Below, in pieces: positions 5,348-6,250 of a stretch of 6,250 nucleotides of DNA. Below the pieces are notes generated by a model that was not told the origin of the DNA, made no database searches, and was given only the letters and a program-made list of their open reading frames with translations. This DNA comes from an uncultured bacterium (GTDB lineage: Bacteria > Bacteroidota > Bacteroidia > Chitinophagales > CAIOSU01). The DNA lies in assembly GCA_903861055.1 (NCBI GenBank), contig CAIOSU010000347.1:1-6250 (forward strand). The letters are read 5' to 3'. Positions within the stretch are counted from its first letter, which is position 1. Every line of letters begins with the position of its first letter. The position numbers and the translations under genes were made by a program.

Positions 5348-6250
5348 TATTTCCAGCATTGTTTCTATCGGTTTTTTAGAGCGTTCAATCAGGTCAGTAT
5401 CCAAATTTACCTCGGGGCTGCTATATTTCATGCACAAGTAAATCTTCTCCAACGTATTCAATTTCATGTGCGGGCAGTCGTTACAGGCACATGAATTGTT
5501 GGGCGGTGCGGGTATAAATGTTTTGTTGGGGCTCTTCTTTCGCATTTGATGTATAATACCTGCTTCGGTAGCCACTATAAACTCGGTAGCCCTATTTACT
5601 TGTGTAAACTTCAGCAAACCTGCCGTGCTACCTATATAAGCTGCCCTATCCAATATGGGCGCTTCGCACTCAGGGTGGGCAATTAACACCGCATCAGGAT
5701 GTCGCTGTTGTAAACGGGTTATTTTCTCCAACGAAAAAATTTCATGCACCATACAGGCTCCATCCCAAAGCACCATATCGCGGCCTGTTTTCTTTATTAA
5801 ATATGCTCCCAAATTTTTATCAGGGGCAAATATTATTGGCTGATCTTTTGGTATACTTTCAATTATCTGTACTGCATTAGTACTGGTGCATACAATATCG
5901 CTCAGGGCCTTTATCTCTGCGGTGCAGTTTACATACGTAACCACAATATGGCCAGGATACAACTTTTTAAAAGCCTCAAATTTATCTGGTGGACAACTAT
6001 CAGCTAAACTACAACCAGCCTTTAAATCGGGCAGCAACACCGTCTTATCAGGACTTAATATTTTGGCTGTTTCGGCCATAAAATGCACCCCAGCGAACAC
6101 TATCACATCGGCATCAGTTTGCGCAGCCTGTTGCGAAAGTCCGAGGCTGTCACCCACATAATCGGCAATGTCCTGTATATCGGGGTCTTGGTAGTAGTGA
6201 GCCAGTATAACCGCATTTTTCTCTTTTTTAAGTTTTTCAATTTCCGCAAA
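5327..6250 (-). CDS. nadA: Quinolinate synthase NadA, N-terminus beyond window
   Basis: NadA condenses iminoaspartate (from NadB) with dihydroxyacetone phosphate to make quinolinate, the precursor for NAD, in the cytoplasm, using an oxygen-sensitive [4Fe-4S] cluster. Counting from the right edge, 307 residues are visible. HYYQDPDIQDIADYVGDS occupies 18-35. Next come KAGCSLADSCPPD (77-89, Cys80), TYVNCTAEIKALSD (105-118), PDKNLG (143-148), HPECEAPI (192-199, Cys195), GSTAG (207-211), and CACNDCPHMKLNTLEK (254-269, Cys259). Cys80, Cys195 and Cys259 match the three conserved cluster ligands. Cys254 and Cys256 add a CxCxxC arrangement with Cys259. All key motifs are intact. The GTG at 6157-6155 is not the start: it encodes Val32 inside DYVGDS, and the frame stays open and homologous to the edge, where only a few N-terminal residues should be missing. 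No nadB or nadC is in view. The gene converges on the regulator gene, overlapping it by 21 bp. Confidence 0.97.
   Translation of the reverse strand, partial: FAEIEKLKKEKNAVILAHYYQDPDIQDIADYVGDSLGLSQQAAQTDADVIVFAGVHFMAETAKILSPDKTVLLPDLKAGCSLADSCPPDKFEAFKKLYPGHIVVTYVNCTAEIKALSDIVCTSTNAVQIIESIPKDQPIIFAPDKNLGAYLIKKTGRDMVLWDGACMVHEIFSLEKITRLQQRHPDAVLIAHPECEAPILDRAAYIGSTAGLLKFTQVNRATEFIVATEAGIIHQMRKKSPNKTFIPAPPNNSCACNDCPHMKLNTLEKIYLCMKYSSPEVNLDTDLIERSKKPIETMLEISARFGL

Noticed and set aside
5343..5376. Possible terminator after the regulator gene: GCTG-(7)-CAGC and a T-run at about 5371-5376
   Set aside because: The stem has only 4 bp and the T-run begins more than 10 bases after it, inside nadA; this is not a credible terminator.
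5655..6161. Plus-strand open frames antisense to nadA
   Set aside because: The minus-strand frame carries every NadA motif; these translations resemble nothing known.
1..6250. Search for a defence system, phage, insertion sequence, CRISPR array or secondary-metabolite locus
   Set aside because: All complete genes are housekeeping or envelope families; no transposase, nuclease, terminal repeats or spaced repeat array is seen.

Overview
The window reads as an ordinary chromosomal segment of a Bacteroidetes (Bacteroidota) bacterium. It is AT-rich, its gene starts lack Shine-Dalgarno sequences, and two of its genes belong to families typical of that phylum: a DUF5686 outer-membrane protein with a CarboxypepD_reg-like N-terminus, and what looks like the first 42 codons of a DUF4175 protein. 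I see no rRNA, tRNA, CRISPR array, insertion sequence or phage gene.

Layout from left to right. (1) Positions 1-128, minus strand: 5' end of a membrane protein, probably DUF4175, cut by the left edge. (2) 129-377: non-coding, with a perfect 8-bp inverted repeat at 270-301. (3) 378-2120, minus strand: a complete family-5 (oligopeptide/dipeptide-type) ABC substrate-binding lipoprotein with no transporter genes beside it. (4) 2121-2376: divergent intergenic region holding an exact 11-bp direct repeat and a weak candidate promoter. (5) 2377-4863, plus strand: complete DUF5686 outer-membrane protein. (6) 4864-4960: short spacer with two small dyads. (7) 4961-5347, plus strand: ArsR-type winged-helix regulator without cysteines. 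(8) 5327-6250, minus strand: quinolinate synthase NadA, complete at its C-terminus, running off the right edge and overlapping the 3' end of the regulator gene tail-to-tail by 21 bp.

The genes do not form one pathway. The lipoprotein and the DUF5686 protein are both envelope proteins read divergently from a shared upstream region. NadA is a housekeeping enzyme of NAD synthesis. The regulator may control itself or a neighbour, but nothing in the sequence ties it to nadA or to DUF5686. I found no convincing new biological system. The items most worth a second look are the repeat in the divergent promoter region, the regulator of unknown ligand with its tail overlapping nadA, the isolated peptide-binding lipoprotein, and the true extent of nadA beyond an internal GTG codon.
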